Translations under genes and position numbers: made by a program
Shown here: one piece after another, positions 20,132-31,067 of the stretch
Numbering within the stretch: the stretch's first letter is position 1
Layout of the letters: the number at the start of each line of letters is the position of its first letter
Notes under the pieces: model-generated
Seen by the model: the letters and a program-made list of their open reading frames with translations, nothing else
Told to the model about the DNA's origin: nothing
The model's database searches: none
DNA from: Rodentolepis nana
Lineage: Eukaryota; Platyhelminthes; Cestoda; Cyclophyllidea; Hymenolepididae
Assembly: GCA_900617975.1 (NCBI GenBank)
Contig: UZAE01012792.1
Coordinates: forward strand, 1-31,611
Direction: 5' to 3'
DNA: 31,611 bases

Positions 20132-21126
20132 GTAAGCGTTACAAATCGATGATCAACCAAAAAGCCTCTCTCTCCCCATAAACCCATTAGCAGACATTGA
20201 TGTAGTGTGTCGCACCCAACTGCTCGACTTCTTCAGGAAATCAAACACTCCCCCAGAGCAAATGCGCTCACTGGCCCTTGAGATAATCAATGTCAACTAT
20301 CCTGCAGATCAATGGCTCCAAGTCTTCACTGATGGGTCATACACAGAAAACCAAGCAAACGTTGGTGCAGGTGTCTATTCTGAACTCTTCTCTTTCTACG
20401 CAACAGCGGGACATAATAGATCCGCTTTTGTAGGAGAAATAGAGGCCATTAGGATAGCACTACGCCAATTATGTTGCCTGGATACGAAATTCACCAAAGC
20501 GGTGATACTTTCGGACTCACAGTCAGCAATAGACTCTATTGGAAACAGAGAGACACCCAAAACAGCTGAGATAAAGGAATGTAGAAAACTCTATGAGCTG
20601 CTGAGAGAGAAAAACAAAACAGTGGTCCTACAATGGATTCCTGGTCACTGTGGCATTAAGGGCAATGAGATTGCTGACACACTTGCTAAGAAGGGGACAA
20701 CGATTTTGCAATGCATGGACCGGCCGATGTCTTTGCACACAATGAAGGCCTTAATCAGGAGAGTATTTTAGACCTCAAGGTACAACGAACTCAAAGCTCG
20801 AACAAAGGAGAAACAGTGGACAGTGGCACTCTCCGACATACCCGACTGGCCAAGAATCGAAGCCGTTGCTGAGTTTAGACTACGTACCGGACACGATTGC
20901 TTGGCAAAACACCTTCACAGATTGGAAGTATACACTCAACCCACATGCCCTCTATGTAACCTACATGAGGAAATGGAGAAGACCCACCTGATTCGGTGTC
21001 CAGCTCTAAAGACAAGGACGGAAAGCCAAAGATACTGGGAAGCAAGAAGACTGCTAATGAACTGCTATTAATTAACTGCTATAAATGTACCCCCCCCCCC
21101 TCTTGGGGGAAGCTGAAGTCAAAGAT
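20131..21126 (+). mobile_element. 5'-truncated RNase H-encoding LINE fragment inside mariner
   Basis: Same orientation as the mariner. It aligns with the antisense copy at 22750-23560 from about aatcgatgat (20145) through aacccattagcag. Its end, from gctattaattaactgctat through the C run to gaagctgaagtcaaag, aligns with the copy at 31418-31611. It therefore carries the 3' part of the second open reading frame plus most of the 3' UTR. The expected terminal tail (about 50 bases ending in AAAT repeats) is absent because the sequence runs into the N. A LINE with a C-terminal RNase H belongs to the I-group families; this assignment is inferred from domain order only. Confidence 0.9.
20205..21071 (+). 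pseudogene. LINE ORF2 C-terminus: RNase H plus Cys/His motif
   Basis: One frame runs from within the LINE to the stop at 21069, broken only by a TAG at 20769-20771. The RNase H domain spans roughly the first 175 residues and has all four expected acidic positions: Asp in FTDGS, Glu in GEIEA, Asp in LSDSQ and Asp in NEIADTLAKKG, plus the WIPGHCGIKGNE motif. After the internal stop come RLRTGHDCLAKHLHRL and a CPLC...H...C motif (Cx2Cx9Hx3C), typical of the C-terminus of arthropod elements of this type. RNase H removes the RNA strand of the RNA/DNA intermediate. The reverse transcriptase and endonuclease are absent (5' truncation). The nominal start has no ATG because this is the interior of a larger protein. 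Confidence 0.92.
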
Positions 21127-21127
21127 N
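21127..21127. other. Assembly gap (single N) inside the nested element
   Basis: The gap lies exactly where LINE 3' UTR should pass into its repetitive tail and then back into mariner. The left side is LINE, and the right side resumes at the mariner codons for KKLDLWIPHQ. Confidence 0.9.
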
Positions 21128-21831
21128 AAGAAACTTGATTTATGGATCCCTCACCAGTTAAAGGAAATTCATTTGACGCAATGGATTAGCATCTGTGATT
21201 CGCTACTGAAACGCAATGAGAATGATCCATTTCTGAAGAACCTAGTTACTGGCGACGAAAAGTGGGTAGTTTATAACAATGTTACTCGCAAGAGACCATG
21301 GGTGAAGCAAGATCAACCAGCCCAAACAGTATCAAAAGCAGAGATACACCAAAAAAAGATTATGCTGTCAGTCTGGTGGGATCACAAAGGAATTTTGTAT
21401 TTTGAACTCATGCCGCAGAACCAAACGATAAATTCAAATGCGTATGTTGAGCAACTCGAAAAGCTGAAGGATGCAATTGAAGATAAGCGGCCGGCATTAT
21501 CAAATCGGAAGGGTGTTGTTTTCCATCATGATAACGCAAGGCCCCACACATCTTTGGTTACTCGGCAAAAATTATTGGAACTGGGTTGGGATGTTTTGTC
21601 ACACCCACCATATAGCCCTGCCCTGACCTTGCGCCTTCGGATTACCATTTGTTTCGTTCCATGCAAAACTCTTTAAATGGTCAATTTTTTAACAACGCGG
21701 ATGATGTCGGATCACACCTAATTCAGTTTTTTAATAGCAAAGACCAGACATTTTACGAACGGGGAATTTTTACTCTGCCAGAACGATGGAAAAAGGTCAT
21801 CGACAAGAACGGCCAATATCTAATTGAATAA
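21128..21831 (+). pseudogene. mariner transposase, catalytic domain, frameshifted
   Basis: The transposase C-terminal two thirds. WIPHQLKE marks the linker to the catalytic core. The first catalytic Asp is in VTGDEKWV (about 21250). The second is in VFHHDNARPHT (about 21527). The third, in the family motif SPDLAPSDYH, is encoded at 21640-21642 but is out of frame here because ccctg is tandemly duplicated at 21616-21625. Downstream codons (FRSMQNSLNGQFF to GQYLIE, stop 21829-21831) continue in the shifted frame. The lesion is a net +5 change, and the missing N-terminus adds to it. The encoded DD34D-type active site is otherwise recognisable. No activity is expected. Confidence 0.93.
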
Positions 21832-21881
21832 AGTTATATTTTTAAACAAAAATTCCGAATTTTCCTTCTTTTTTGAAATCG

Positions 21882-21905
21882 GCAATGACTTAGTTGCCAA
21901 TCTAA
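21882..21905 (-). repeat. mariner right terminal inverted repeat
   Basis: gcaatgacttagttgcc is the exact inverse of the left core; the outermost bases differ slightly. Confidence 0.95.
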
Positions 21906-22749
21906 CACTATTTTTTTATAAATATATATTTTATAATTTTGTTTTGCTTATGCGGATAGATACTTTGTTGGGTAAATAACCACTGAAAATTGGAATTTCG
22001 TTCATTATTGTCTCCGCTGTCAAGGGATCAGAAACAAAATACGTTCTCTTATTTTCTAGCAGCTGACGTGGATGGATATCGAAAAAACATTTGAAAAATT
22101 CATGGTTTCTGATTAAAAAGCAAATGTCACTTTCTTCTGCAAAAATCGGACACAGTTTGTTTGAAATTGATACATTAAACAGAGAAATAAATCCTGTTGG
22201 TCATATTTTTAAAAAAAATTGACACCTATATGTTTACTGCTTTAATCAAGATACTTTTGACAGTACATTGTATTGATATTTATAATAAGTTTATTCTATA
22301 AAAGAGGTAGAATTTTATGGTATGGAGGCCTTCATAAAAAATATTGACGACGCTGATGAACTTCTGGATTTAGGGGGATAAGGGCGGCTTAATCCCCTCG
22401 ACCTTAAACGAGCATAAGGTTGTCATGTAGATAACTGATTTACTAAAAATAATCAATTTTAGGCTGTTAAATTTTGTACTTTCTTACCCAAGAATCTCAA
22501 TGTCTAGATCCACGTATGTGGACTCTTTCCCATTAACATACACGTTTAGGAAAGTTAAAGATATATTTATTTTAATTCAATTTAAGTAATAATGGAAATA
22601 TAGAGATTAAAGATCAGTACCAAAAACGCGCTATCTTTATTGATGACACCGAAGTCAGAATGAATTCTTCCTTATTTATAGATATCCAGATGAAGTTCAT
22701 ATCTTATCGACTTTCACAAGGGGTGAGAAACATATATTTAGGGTTTAGG
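21906..22749. other. AT-rich non-coding DNA
   Basis: No gene or repeat recognised between the mariner and the next LINE fragment. Confidence 0.55.
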
Positions 22750-23560
22750 ACAGTTAACAGTAGTTAATTAGCTGTCTTCTTGCTTCCCAGTATCTCTGGG
22801 TTTCCGTCGTTGCCTTTTGGGGCTGGACATCGAATCAGGTGAGTCTTCTCTATTTCCTCCTGAAGGACACAGAGGGGCATGTTGGCTGAGCGTATATCCC
22901 TATTCTGTAACCTTGCTTCGCCAGGCAGTCATGTCCGGTACGTAGTCTAATCTCAGCAACGGCTTTGATTCTTGGCCAGTAGGCTATGTTATGCTATGGA
23001 TGGCTTTCTGTTTCCAATTGAATTTATCGCTAACTGTGAGTCCGAAAGAATCACTGCTTTGGTGAATTTCGCATCTGGGCAGTGCAATTGGCCTAGTGCT
23101 ATCTTAATGAATTCTATTTCTCCTTTAAATTCAGATCTATTGTGTCCCGCTGATGCGAAGAAAGAGAATAGTTCAGAGCAAACATCTGCACCACCGTTTT
23201 TTATGATTGATCCATCAGTGAAGACTTGGAGACAATGATCTGCAGAATACTTTAAATTGATTGTCTCAAATGTCAATGTTCGCATTGTTCTGGGTGGGTA
23301 TTTACTTTCATGAAATGGTCAAGCAGTTGGGTGCAATATTGTACATCAGTGCCTGCTAATGGGTTTTGGGGGTAGACAGAAACTTTTGTTTTGTCATCAA
23401 TTGGTAATGATTTCTTCAGTTCTATGGCTTTCTGTATTAGATCGGATTGTGTTTTAGATGTTTTGGCCTATTTTCTTAGGTGATGAAGAATTTGTCCCTG
23501 GGAATGCGCAGTAGCCTCTCATACAGGATCAAGGCCTTCTCTTTGATCAAGGAATGTATA
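22750..23560 (-). pseudogene. Antisense LINE fragment with deleted RNase H
   Basis: A second copy of the same LINE family on the minus strand. From its 5' side (right) it encodes a remnant resembling EKALILYERLLRIPRDKF, then the aacccattagcag spacer. An RNase H start follows, with FTDGS, GEIE and SDSQ, open at 22989-23285. After SIGNRKPS the sequence jumps directly to the region encoding RLRTGHDCLAK, so about 290 bases present in the 20.2 kb copy are missing, including the last catalytic Asp. The Cys/His region at 22840-22900 and the end of the frame at about 22775 are preserved. Several further stops and frameshifts are present. The 3' UTR diverges after about 22750 and no AAAT tail is visible. 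Confidence 0.9.
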
Positions 23561-26500
23561 AGTGTGAAAAATAAGTTGAGAAAATTGGAAATAATTAAAC
23601 ATTAGGACATTGCACAAAAACTTTGCTAATAGTTTCTTTTGAAAATTTAGTTTTTCGAAGATAAAATACAACTTCACTGTATTTAAGATGAAATTAGCGG
23701 AAAACTCATTCCTTCTTTAATTTTATTATCACATTGAAATCTGGCAGTTTGCCTTGCAAATATTTGTTTATTCCTCTACCATAATATAACGTTTTTGTTA
23801 AAGGCACAAACATCAAGTTAGATGGTGGTTTCGTGCGACAAAGAGGGTATTTGTATGATTACAAATATCCGTACAAAGTATGAAGTTAGTCTACAGTGAA
23901 TAACCTTGAAGGTGATAAATGAGAGACCGGGAGTGATTGGAACAACTCCGTTTTTCGGATTTATTTCGATTGCCCACACGTTCGCAGAAAAAGGTAACTT
24001 CAATTGTAGTTCGCAACAGAAATCTAATAACCGCAATTCGAATTAATAATATAGTAGGTGGGTTCAGAAAAATACTTGGTTAAAGTATCAACAAGTCTTA
24101 TTTCATCTAATTCGTGGATTACCATTGTAAAATAATTACGAAATGCTACAAAATTCGAATTTCAGAATTCATTAGGTGGATCGAATGATGCTTAATGTTT
24201 ATTGGTTGGTATTATTTAATCAGGAAGAGCCAATCCTGTTTATTCTTATCGTTTTCCCTTCCTCCTCGAGAGATTGGGAAGATAAAACTCTCCCATCTTC
24301 AATTCATTAACTTGACGTTTTAATACAAAGGCCAGAAAGGGATAACAAAACTTTTACATCATATTTTAATTTAAAATGCCATCATACGCACAAATACGGA
24401 TTAGAACAGGGTTTAATGCTAGGCTCTAAATAAACTCACACGAATTTTAAGTTAACGTTCAAATCTTTCAGATATTTCTCTCAATCCAATCTCAATCTTT
24501 CAGTTAAACAGCTTAGTTACATCATTTGGATTGAATAAATCATCTGAAAAAAAACTTGTGGCGAATTTCAAGTGAAAACCAAATTATTAAGAGCATTGAA
24601 ATTGAGATATGGCCATTAATTACCCATGACACACGATTGTCTTCCATCAGTTGATGAGAAGTTGGAGAAAATATCGATCAACCGGAAATTCGGCCCTTTA
24701 GAAATTATAGTTGAATGGGTAAAGAGCCGCCATCACTTCAAATCACTTTCACAACATAATTAACCTCTTTTTATTGATAATATTCTCAAATTCATCTTTC
24801 GTTTATAAGTTCGAACCTCTCCTAGATCATTATTTTTGCTAAAAGCATTATGCTATATCAGAAAACAGTATTGAGAATCGTAATTGAATTATTATTTAAA
24901 TATCGGACTGGTAAAGAAAAGTGCTAAATAATAAACTCACTTATGATTTGCAATGCCATTTTGACAGCAACGTTGAAAATACCTTGATTAGTTTAATATT
25001 TACCATGAAGTGGATTCGACTATTTTCCCTTACTTTAAAACAAAAGTTAAGAAAAAGCATTCCTCTCAGTTTCATAATTACTTGAAAATATATTATAGAA
25101 ACTGTTTTTCCAGCGTTCAAAAATTACGTTAATTTTTTATCATCAGTGTACACCTCATAAAACGTTATAGTTTATCAAAAAAATATTTTTGCTATATTCA
25201 GTTAAATCACATTAGTTTAAATGCTCATTGGGTTAGTTAAAACTATGTTTCCAAGATTAAACCATAATCTAATTAAAAATGAAATAGAATATTAATAGTG
25301 TCACAAAATCAATTCAATATACTTATGAATTGATGATTGAATTTTGGATATACATCAGTGAATTAAAATTAACTCAAATAAAGCAATTGAAATGCTTATG
25401 AAAATAAACCCATTATAGATCCTCAAATGAATTTGATCATAATTGACCAATCGAATTAACGATTTCAAACCATTTAAATAAAACAGGAAATTTAATATTT
25501 ATTGGGAATAAAACAAGTTAATGTTGCATTATTAGAAATAAGTCATTGGGATATAACCTAAAGTCAGTTTAAGTTATTAGGGAACATGAACCATAGATAT
25601 CCACTTAAGATTATTGAAATTTAAGTTGAAATTTTAAAGCTCCACAAGAACAAAATTCATTTTGTCATAAGCATCCACTAAGACTTTTCATTTAATTTAT
25701 ATTTCGAATCGAATGATATTATAGCTCTATTTCATTTTTTTATTAAATAAACTCAAAATTCCTTCTGTAATCTGGTTACCCTTTGATCGTTACATTATCA
25801 GCGTTGAAATCAGTTAGAGAGAAGGAATTTCAGCCAACGAAATGCTCCCTACTTGCCGATGTTAGATACCAAAGGTGATTTAAACAGCAACCCGGTTAAT
25901 TTCAACAAAAATTGAAATAATTTAAACATGTACTAATATTGAAACAAGCCACCGCCCCCAATGTAAGCTAAATTTAGAGGATAAATATTTTTGCTTGCTT
26001 TTTCAGTAATACATATTTAGTGGCTTCTATTCATGCAGAACGAATGTTCGAACTCCTTTTGTCTGCAATTTTCTCATTACACAGTGCGTATGATTAGTTC
26101 TTGGCTCGCAGAATATTTTACTATTCATATATACTATTCATGAAAATATATCGAGTTTTCACGCCTTGATCTTGAGAGTAACAGTAGTGTATTTACACAC
26201 TTTACCAAGAGAAGATGCTATCGCTTCTAAGACATTAAGAATAAGTGAAGAAAATTCTCCAAGCTACTTCCGAAACACGCGTATCTGGCTAGAAGAGATT
26301 TTGAATACCAAGGATTGGGTATAAAGTGCAATCAAATGAATGATTTCTTAAACTAACAAATAGCAAATATGAATAAGTAAATACTACCTCCTACGAGTTA
26401 CACTGATATTAATTCTACTGAATTGATGGAATATTCAACATTTGACGGAGTTGGGGGGAGGGGGGGGGAGGGTGGTTTGTACGCTGAGAAGTAAATCTGG

Positions 26501-28565
26501 TATATAATATAATGGGGGTAGGAATTAATTTCTACTGAATTATATCCTTTAAGATGCCTTAAATGGCTGTTAATCAATTTTTTTGTCACTGAATTTCCGT
26601 TTTAAATATAAAATAAAATATATACAAGAACTTAACAATTGAGGGAATGTAACGCTTCAGTGTGGACCATAAACTCTAAAAGTTGTTGACCATTAAAGTG
26701 CCATAAATTTTGATGTATCAAAACGCGAATTTCAGTCATATATTTTATTTCCAAAATATGTTGGGAAATAAGTAATAAGCATGCAGGTAAACTTGTAAAA
26801 ATTCATAACAGAAATTAAAGGAGAGCAATTGTTTCTTGCATGTAGAAAGGATTATTTGCAATTAATAACATTTCGTTTTAAGTATATAAATTAAATATAT
26901 TGTCCCACTTTAAAGTAGTAGAATATTGAGCACACTATAAGCATGAACTCATTGTACAGGACTTATTAACAATTTCTTTAACTTTTCATGACTTGAATTT
27001 GAATTTTAACCATTTTCGTTGATTTGGTAATGTTTATTAAGATCATTTATCGTTTAACTTTAGTAACTAAAGTATATTTAATAAATGAAAATTTAAAATT
27101 CTTTTCTGGGAAGAGGGTTCAGGGATAAAACAGAGAGCACAAATAGAGTTGTACGTGGGATTTCTCTTTTTGGGGAGAAAATCAATAACAAAGTAAATAT
27201 TTTACAAAATTTAATAATAATTTAATCATTTTAAAATTCAAAGTTATGAATTCAATTCGCGAGAGAGGTTAGTAGTCCATTTCGTTACTGTTTGCAAACA
27301 GGCGTTTCGGTTATTTAATGTAAGAGATGTACTCAATTTTGTGCTAAATTTAACAACGCGCTTAACGAAATCTCATTTTGGAAAAGATGAAATGCCGATA
27401 TTCTCTAAAAAATAATCCAACTTTGGTCTAAGGTTATAATAAAGCCATCCTCTCTATTTTAAGATGCGGAAAAGAAGCGTAGGATCGGAAAATAAATTGA
27501 AGCCCATAATTCTATTTGCAACCTTAAATATCTTTAATTGTTTCATACCACCCTGGTCATTTTTTGACGCATTTAAAGATGTCAGTGTAGTTAATTCACA
27601 AAGCTGGATGCTGATCGTTTACAATTATATGCAACCGACTAATAGAATTTGATATTTAAACGCTAAAAATATATAAATGCATCCTCGAAGTAATCGATTC
27701 ACTTGACCTCAGTCGCCCATTGGCTCTTAATCAATTCCCAGGTTACTTAGTTCACTAGTAGGTGATGAGTTTGGAATCCTCGCCCTGAAATTAATTTTGT
27801 AATCTTGGGTCTGAACGGACTGTTAGGCCTTAGGCAGTTAGTCAGAAAAGTAATTATGAGTAATCGACGTAGACCCTACTAAGGCATGTTTACTTCTTAA
27901 GGCAGCAGCGCATACTTTCTATGTCAAGCTTCTTAAATATTTCAAATTCTTACGAACTAACACCTTAGGGAGTTTTCATTTGCATAACTTAGATTTAAAA
28001 ATATGTGCTTATTAAAAACGCAAGTATATTTTTTAAGCAGATTGCCAATACATTGAAATGTCTATTGAAGTCCTTATGCAATGCCAAACGTTTTTAGATG
28101 CCAAGGCTTTGTCATTAGTGCATGATTAGATTCTTGACCTCGTTTAACCAATCAAATGGCTCAATCTGCATCTGTGAATTTTTAATTGGATAATCCATTC
28201 ACCATTGTTTATGGATAATTTATTTCTTCCTTTGAATAGAGGTTTTAATGACTCACTTTGAAGCACACAGGGAACCCAAATATTTAAACTTTGCTTTAAC
28301 AGGTTTAAATCGGGTAGAGTATGAATTTAAGCGCAGCTCAAAAATGAGGACGAGCCGCAGATTTTGGTGATGAGATATTAAGATCCATGGTTTGGGTCAA
28401 ATCTCCGGTCAATTATTGAAGAATTATCATGTCCGTGGTCGACTGTGCAAGTACACTTGAAGCGTTTTCGGTAAAAAATGTTTGGTTAGTAATTTATGCA
28501 TCAGCACATCACCATTGTCAGTATAGCAAATATGAACAGGAGAAACTTATGTTTCTTTGTCTTTT
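23561..28565. other. Long AT-rich stretch without recognised features
   Basis: About 5 kb of low-GC DNA. All open frames are short, without recognisable motifs or paired splice sites. The only marked structure is a G-rich tract at 26453-26474. It could be intergenic DNA or intron. Confidence 0.5.
26453..26474 (+). repeat. G-rich tract
   Basis: Runs of six and eight Gs separated by AG, followed by further G runs. Potential G-quadruplex by pattern only. Confidence 0.8.
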
Positions 28566-28572
28566 TGAAGCA

Positions 28573-28613
28573 AATCGTTACTGGGGGTGGGGGTGGGGCG
28601 GGAGGGGGGGGGG
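28573..28613 (+). repeat. G-rich tract (G-quadruplex pattern)
   Basis: Runs ggggg, ggggg, gggg, ggg and ten Gs separated by one base each. This is a dense match to the four-run G-quadruplex pattern. Confidence 0.85.
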
Positions 28614-28671
28614 AGAACTTAATCGGTTACAGCACTAACACCCGCTGTTCCATCTACCAAGCCTACATAGT

Positions 28672-28672
28672 N
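28672..28672. other. Assembly gap (single N) between near-identical flanks
   Basis: The phrase gttccatctaccaagcc occurs just before the N (about 28647-28663) and again just after it (about 28681-28697). This is the mark of two contig ends that overlap but were not merged. Confidence 0.9.
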
Positions 28673-28875
28673 CCCCCGCCGTTCCATCTACCAAGCCAAA
28701 CTAGAGTTGACCAATCAGAAGCCTCTTTTACGTATTTGGTGGGAAGTTAGGGAAATCATTCATTACTAATGCCACCATGATGCAATTAATGTCAACATTT
28801 ATCGTTATGTGAATTGCTTGGCTATAGCCATTCCACCCCAATAGTAATTATCTCGACTAGACAAAGTTTACACTG

Positions 28876-28881
28876 TTTAAT
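28876..28881 (-). promoter_or_regulatory. Possible polyadenylation signal (ATTAAA)
   Basis: The variant hexamer ATTAAA occurs on the minus strand about 170 bases after the gene's stop codon. I saw no canonical AATAAA between the stop and about 28500. Assigned by position only. Confidence 0.25.
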
Positions 28882-28964
28882 AATATATTCAAATCGGCGT
28901 GCACTTAACATTTCCATTTGCTCGCTCACTACATCAAAATCTAGCAAGGTCGTAAACGCAGTTT

Positions 28965-28991
28965 GGGGGGGGGGGGGGNGGGGGGGGGGGG
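28965..28991 (+). repeat. G homopolymer with assembly gap
   Basis: Fourteen Gs, an N at 28979, then twelve Gs. The true run length is unknown. It lies 3' of the minus-strand gene's stop codon, so in that transcript it would be poly-C in the 3' UTR. Confidence 0.95.
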
Positions 28992-29050
28992 AGACATGGT
29001 TTGAAATATTTAAAATTTGAATTAAGTGATAGGAATGAGAAATATAGGTG

Positions 29051-29291
29051 TCATCTCTTGTCTTTGGTACTCTTTGCTGAAGAGCCAAAAGAACGAGAAA
29101 GTAAATCTTCGTTTTGGAAATAGGCTCGAACATTGGCGGAGAGGGTTTCCAGCGTCGAGAAGGGATCTGAGCTATGTAGGGGGGTGAGCACATTATCAGA
29201 TATATATTGTTTCAAACGCAGCACTGTCTCCTTTGGTTTGGTCTGCGATGGAGATGAATTATTAGAGGGGCCAAGCAAATGCCGTTCATTT
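29051..29291 (-). CDS. Terminal coding exon of an unrecognised protein
   Basis: A 241-base exon of a minus-strand host gene. It starts after a good acceptor (tattcatttcattttag) and ends at a TGA. One base completes a split Arg codon, then 79 codons run from NERHLLGPSNNSSP to AKSTKDKR. Features seen: a Ser/Asn/Pro-rich linker, then helix-like segments around ETVLRLKQYISDN and FSTLETLSANVRAYF, and a basic end. Base composition is higher in GC and more codon-like than the surroundings. The open frame extends upstream into the intron by chance. The splice phase matches the exon at 30909-31067 exactly. I do not recognise the family, so no function is offered. Confidence 0.75.
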
Positions 29292-30066
29292 CTAAAATGA
29301 AATGAATATTTCCTATGGCTAATTGTTTTACGTGTGTGTGTGACACAAAGCAATTCAAAATGAGACCTGTAATAAAATATCCTTTAATTTTTTACGTTTT
29401 TTGAGTTTGGAATAGCGTGTGAAGTTTACACGAGAAGGCTAATGTAACTCCTTCATTACAAAGATAACAAGTTTAAACCATGAAAATTTTAAGCGTCAAC
29501 GACTGCACTTAGATTTTACAGATCTTATGACAGAATATTAGTTCAGGATTAGACGTACTGATTTTGCCTCAGGGTTGTACACAATTCAGTAACGCAATTT
29601 AAATCGATATTTATTATTTAAAATTATTGATAGATCACTTGCTGATTTCTGTAATATTTTTGAAAGATACAAAAATAATTGGTACTTGGAGTGCTTAAAC
29701 AGGAAGGAAGTGTGCTCCCAAGGTTATTTTAAATAAAGTGATTAAAGCACTTAAGTGCCACTTGAATGATTGTCCCTATTTTTCAGTTTAGCACTTCCTC
29801 AATTTATATCTCACTCCACAATGAACCATGGATGACTCTTTCTCTTTTATAAATTTCTCTCACTACATATTCGTCGTTAAAACATTGGTCGAAAATAGGA
29901 GGCCTAGTCTGTTGAATGGCAGTTCTTTTCGACTAATTGAAATTTTGCTACTTATATTCATTTGGCACAAGAAGTAAATTCAGCTAACTAAGGCTCAGGG
30001 AAATCAACATAAATTACCCGGGTTTGTTAAAAAAATATTATTGTTGCTTAAGTCTATGAATATATA

Positions 30067-30108
<42 letters not shown>

Positions 30109-30908
30109 TTTATAGTTGAAATGATCTGTTTAAAACAGGTAAACAATGCGTACAGTCAATGACATATTTAAATGGCCTTAAAAAGTTAATACTAAAAAAA
30201 CCGGAACTCTAAACAATGTTTTCAGTGAGAACACGCCCAAATTTTCCGATTAACCATTATCTAAATATAGCCTATATATGGCAATAAATAGTTCTTCGAG
30301 CGATTGCAACAATTAGACAACTATTAGTTCTTCTCGAATTTTGTAGAGAATAAAACTCCACTAGAGCAAAGTCACTTAAACAGGAGAGTAAAAACTGCTT
30401 AATTAGAAAGGAGACGCATTACGCAAAAAGAAACAGAAATCATTAGAATAACCGAGGGAGGTGACATTCCATAAACATGTTTGCCTCCATGTACCAGCAG
30501 TCTCTCTCGGATTGTTTTAACGGGACATTCCGAAAGCCCAAATCTTATCTATGCAATTTGAGTGAATATGCTTTCAGAGCTCCGCTAACTCAATAATTTC
30601 TGCTATATTTGACTGTTAACTGCTGAAAATTGCTTCGTTACTTGGTGGGGGGGGGGGGGGGGGAGAAATGAAATGGCAGCTCTAATTCTTCTTGAATAAA
30701 AAATTATCAGCTAGTAGTGGACATCGTGGCCATGTATTCACCGAATGAGCACTTCATAGCATGAACACAAAGGTCAAATAAAGTAGAACGCTCTAATAAT
30801 TTTAAGCTATTTTCAGCTTCTTTTTATTATCCCCTCCTCAGTGTCACCAATTTAACCAAATAAGTGGGACAATGACTTTAAAAAAAATAAAAATTGGCAA
30901 AGGCCTAC
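29292..30908 (-). other. Intron between the two recognised exons
   Basis: About 1.6 kb, beginning gtaggc and ending ttttag on the minus strand. It holds an (AT)n microsatellite at 30069-30106 and a run of seventeen G (plus strand) at 30647-30663. No further exon was seen inside it. Confidence 0.65.
30069..30106. repeat. (AT)n microsatellite
   Basis: About nineteen AT units. Confidence 0.97.
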
Positions 30909-31067
30909 CTTCGGGACTGAAATTTGTCCGTTAAGGAAGCGTATCGAGAAAGAAGTTCCTGTTTCATTGATTTGTCCAACTCAGTTTCCTCTAATTGATT
31001 GATTGCGGTCAATAATTTATCAAGGAGACATTGAAGGGCGTTAGTTATAGTCGAATTACTTGGCTCT
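30909..31067 (-). CDS. Penultimate coding exon of the same unrecognised protein
   Basis: A 159-base exon with a strong acceptor (cttgtttttttaatttag) and donor (ccgaag|gtaggc). Its single open phase gives one base, 52 full codons and two bases. The last two (AG) join the first base (A) of the exon at 29051-29291 to form an Arg codon. The 52 residues run from EPSNSTITNALQ through LLDKLLTAINQLEE to ASLTDKFQSR. They look strongly helical, possibly coiled-coil, with many Leu, Lys and Glu. It also begins in phase 2, so at least one more exon must lie to the right, probably outside the window. Confidence 0.72.

Larger units (their letters stand above)
19916..21905 (+). mobile_element. mariner (Tc1/mariner) transposon with nested LINE fragment
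   Basis: The left terminus ttgggttggcaactaagtca begins after TA (19914-19915). The right terminus, tgacttagttgccaatctaa, is its inverse with about two mismatches near the outer end. The element is about 1,990 bp, against roughly 1.3 kb for mariners of this type. The excess is explained by a LINE fragment at about 20131-21126. The N at 21127 also hides an unknown amount of sequence. I could not see an unambiguous TA directly after the right terminus. The coding sequence is broken, so the element is non-autonomous. Subfamily (irritans-like) is inferred from the N-terminal HFRHILLYYF and the C-terminal GQYLIE. Confidence 0.95.

Noticed and set aside
22972..23238. 88-codon plus-strand frame starting MASRLCYAMDG
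   Set aside because: Antisense shadow of the RNase H coding sequence of the minus-strand LINE fragment.
28429..29020. Plus-strand frames with poly-Gly/Trp stretches
   Set aside because: Produced by the G-rich tracts and the N characters; no coding evidence.
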